A stretch of 7,226 nt of DNA from an uncultured bacterium (GTDB taxonomy: Bacteria; Bacteroidota; Bacteroidia; CAILMK01). The stretch lies in contig CAILMK010000349.1 in the NCBI GenBank assembly GCA_903835275.1, forward strand, positions 1 to 7,226. Reading direction: 5' to 3'. Positions 6,041 to 7,226 of this stretch are shown piece after piece. The position numbers were made by a program, and so were the translations under genes. The first letter of the stretch is position 1. Every line of letters starts with the position of its first letter. Under the pieces are notes generated by a model. That model was not told where the DNA came from. It did not search any database and saw only the letters and a program-made list of their open reading frames with translations.

Positions 6041-6892
6041 ATGCTCGATCTTACTACTAAAGTGTATGATGTTCAAAATATTCTGTCTATTGAACGTCGC
6101 AATAATAAATCCATCGGCTTTGTTCCCACCATGGGAGCCTTGCATGAAGGCCATTTATCACTCATTCGCCGGAGCCGTTCGGAAAATGATGTTACAGTCG
6201 CCAGTATATTCGTAAACCCTACCCAGTTTAACGATAGTTCTGATTATGCCCGCTATCCGCGGACTATTGAAAAAGACCGCGCCATGCTGGAAGATGCAGG
6301 ATGCGATATTCTTTTTTGTCCGCCGGAAAACGAAGTTTACCCAAGTCCTGACCTCAAAAATATTGATTTCAATCCGGGTTCCGTCGCAGATGTTCTTGAA
6401 GGTGCGCATCGCCCCGGTCATTTCCAGGGGGTTGCTGCCGTGGTCAAACGCCTTTTTGACATTATCCAACCCAACAACGCTTATTTCGGCGCCAAGGATT
6501 ACCAGCAATTACTCATTATTAAAAAACTTGTTCAGTTTTATCATCTTCCCATTCAGGTAATTGGCTGTGAAACTCTTCGCGAACCCGATGGCCTTGCCAT
6601 GAGTTCAAGGAATATGCTGCTGCCACCTGATGACAGGGATAAAGCGGCTTTCCTCTATCAAATGTTACAGAAGGCAAAAGGGCTTATTTTATCGGAGAAA
6701 ATTGACAAACAGGGAATTATTGATATAATAATGACTGATTTTGAACAAAACGGGAACTTTAAGCTTGATTATTTCGATATTTGCAGTGCCGAAAGCCTGC
6801 AAACAGTCACCGACCTCAGAAACAATGATCTCGTTATCTGTGTAGCAGCCTTCCTTGGCAAGGTAAGACTAATTGATAATATTATAATTTAG
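6041..6892 (+). CDS. panC: Pantothenate synthetase (pantoate--beta-alanine ligase)
   Basis: PanC joins pantoate and beta-alanine through a pantoyl-adenylate, using ATP, to make pantothenate, the precursor of coenzyme A; it acts in the cytoplasm. The 283-residue product is full length. Family motifs in order are F-V-P-T-M-G-A-L-H-E-G-H (27-38, with the ATP-binding H-x-G-H), S-I-F-V-N-P-T-Q-F (55-63), G-A-H-R-P-G-H-F-Q-G-V (121-131), Y-F-G-A-K-D-Y-Q-Q (148-156) and R-E-P-D-G-L-A-M-S-S-R-N (180-191, with the S-S-R-N adenylation loop). The smaller C-terminal lid domain follows to residue 283. The ATG at 6041 gives the usual short lead before the first strand. The gene diverges from the GT5-like gene and lies upstream of panD, the source of its beta-alanine substrate. 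Its TAG stop overlaps the first unit of a heptamer repeat. Confidence 0.97.
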   Translation: MLDLTTKVYDVQNILSIERRNNKSIGFVPTMGALHEGHLSLIRRSRSENDVTVASIFVNPTQFNDSSDYARYPRTIEKDRAMLEDAGCDILFCPPENEVYPSPDLKNIDFNPGSVADVLEGAHRPGHFQGVAAVVKRLFDIIQPNNAYFGAKDYQQLLIIKKLVQFYHLPIQVIGCETLREPDGLAMSSRNMLLPPDDRDKAAFLYQMLQKAKGLILSEKIDKQGIIDIIMTDFEQNGNFKLDYFDICSAESLQTVTDLRNNDLVICVAAFLGKVRLIDNIII

Positions 6893-6918
6893 GGACGAAG
6901 GGCGAGTGACGAGGGACA
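6891..6918 (+). repeat. Degenerate heptamer tandem repeat
   Basis: Four 7-nt units follow each other without gaps: AGGGACG, AAGGGCG, AGTGACG and AGGGACA, close to the consensus AGGGACG. The first unit overlaps the last two bases of the panC stop codon. The purine-rich run is unlike the flanking genes. I recall similar GACGAGG/GACGAGT stretches between genes in Bacteroidota genomes, but this is from memory. Confidence 0.6.
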
Positions 6919-6920
6919 AA

Positions 6921-6955
6921 ATTCCGATCTGCCGCAGCGGACACTATCCCGGAAT
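6921..6955. repeat. Inverted repeat in the panC-panD spacer
   Basis: ATTCCG (6921-6926) is the exact reverse complement of CGGAAT (6950-6955). The 23-nt loop contains the small palindrome CCGCAGCGG (6932-6940). No T-run follows, so it is a poor terminator; it may be part of the same repeated element as the preceding heptamers, or a mild transcript-stabilising or attenuating structure between panC and panD. Confidence 0.4.
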
Positions 6956-6969
6956 CCTAAATCAAAAGA

Positions 6970-7226
6970 ATGCAAATAGAGATACTTAAGTCGAAAATAC
7001 ACCGTGTAAAGCTTACAGAGGCTGACCTTCATTATGTTGGAAGCATTGCCATTGATGAGGATCTATTGGATGCTGCCAACCTTATAGAAGGAGAGAAAGT
7101 CCAGGTACTTAATATCAATAACGGTGAGCGTATCGAAACATATATATTACGCGGGCCACGTGGTTCCGGATCCGTTAGCCTGAACGGCCCTGCCGCAAGA
7201 AAAGCTATGGTTGGGGATACTGTAAT
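6970..7226 (+). CDS. panD: Aspartate 1-decarboxylase proenzyme (cut by right window edge)
   Basis: PanD decarboxylates L-aspartate to beta-alanine, the second substrate of PanC. The first 85 codons are present, of about 115-130 in the family; no stop is reached. The product begins [20 protein letters not shown]. The self-cleavage site is H-Y-V-G-S (21-25): the chain is cut between Gly24 and Ser25, and Ser25 becomes the catalytic pyruvoyl group. Lys9, Tyr22, Arg54, Tyr58 and Asn72 fall at the same positions as the E. coli active-site residues, and the L-N-G-P-A-A-R block (71-77) is intact, so the enzyme should be active. It lies 77 bp after panC on the same strand, and a shared transcript is likely because no convincing terminator is seen between them. 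Confidence 0.96.
   Translation, partial: MQIEILKSKIHRVKLTEADLHYVGSIAIDEDLLDAANLIEGEKVQVLNINNGERIETYILRGPRGSGSVSLNGPAARKAMVGDTV

Noticed and set aside
6246..6560. Plus-strand open frame of 104 codons overlapping panC, and a minus-strand one at 6158-6508
   Set aside because: Both overlap conserved PanC motifs in other frames and have no family features.
6891..6969. CRISPR-like or attachment-site interpretation of the panC-panD spacer
   Set aside because: The units are 7 nt and contiguous without spacers, and no integrase or tRNA gene is nearby.

Overview
The window looks like a chromosomal segment of a Bacteroidota bacterium, perhaps of the Chitinophagales/Sphingobacteriales type. The evidence is a DUF4270 lipoprotein (a family I know only from this phylum), a single-domain 'glycogen/starch synthase' beside it, promoter-like TAnnTTTG boxes, almost no Shine-Dalgarno sequences, and AT-rich intergenic DNA. 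No phage, IS element, CRISPR array, tRNA or rRNA is visible.

Layout. Bases 1-536 (minus) hold the N-terminal 178 codons of a DUF262 protein, the GmrS/SspE-type NTPase domain of modification-dependent restriction systems; the rest lies off the left edge. Bases 537-755 are AT-rich spacer with overlapping inverted repeats and a rho-independent terminator that closes the next gene. Bases 756-5929 (minus) are a compact gene run read in the order GT5-like half glycogen synthase, DUF4270 lipoprotein, DAHP synthase (aroF), glmS. The first two genes overlap by 53 bp, the next pair by 4 bp (a TTG start on a TGA stop), and a 92-bp gap precedes glmS. Bases 5930-6040 form a divergent promoter region with nested palindromes. 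Bases 6041-6892 (plus) are panC, followed by a 77-bp spacer carrying a degenerate heptamer repeat and an inverted repeat, then panD (6970 to the right edge, 85 codons present).

How the genes fit together. panC and panD are consecutive steps of pantothenate/CoA synthesis: PanD makes the beta-alanine that PanC joins to pantoate. aroF opens the shikimate pathway and glmS opens amino-sugar synthesis for peptidoglycan and LPS. All catalytic residues I could check in these four enzymes are intact. The unexplained part is the overlapping pair upstream of aroF: a glycosyltransferase-5 N-terminal half that lacks the nucleotide-sugar-binding K-x-G-G-L motif and the whole C-terminal Rossmann domain, fused translationally to a cell-envelope lipoprotein of unknown function.

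I do not see a clear new multi-gene system. The best leads are the half-glycosyltransferase/lipoprotein pair, the cut-off DUF262 gene, the palindromic divergent promoter and the heptamer repeat that overlaps the panC stop codon.
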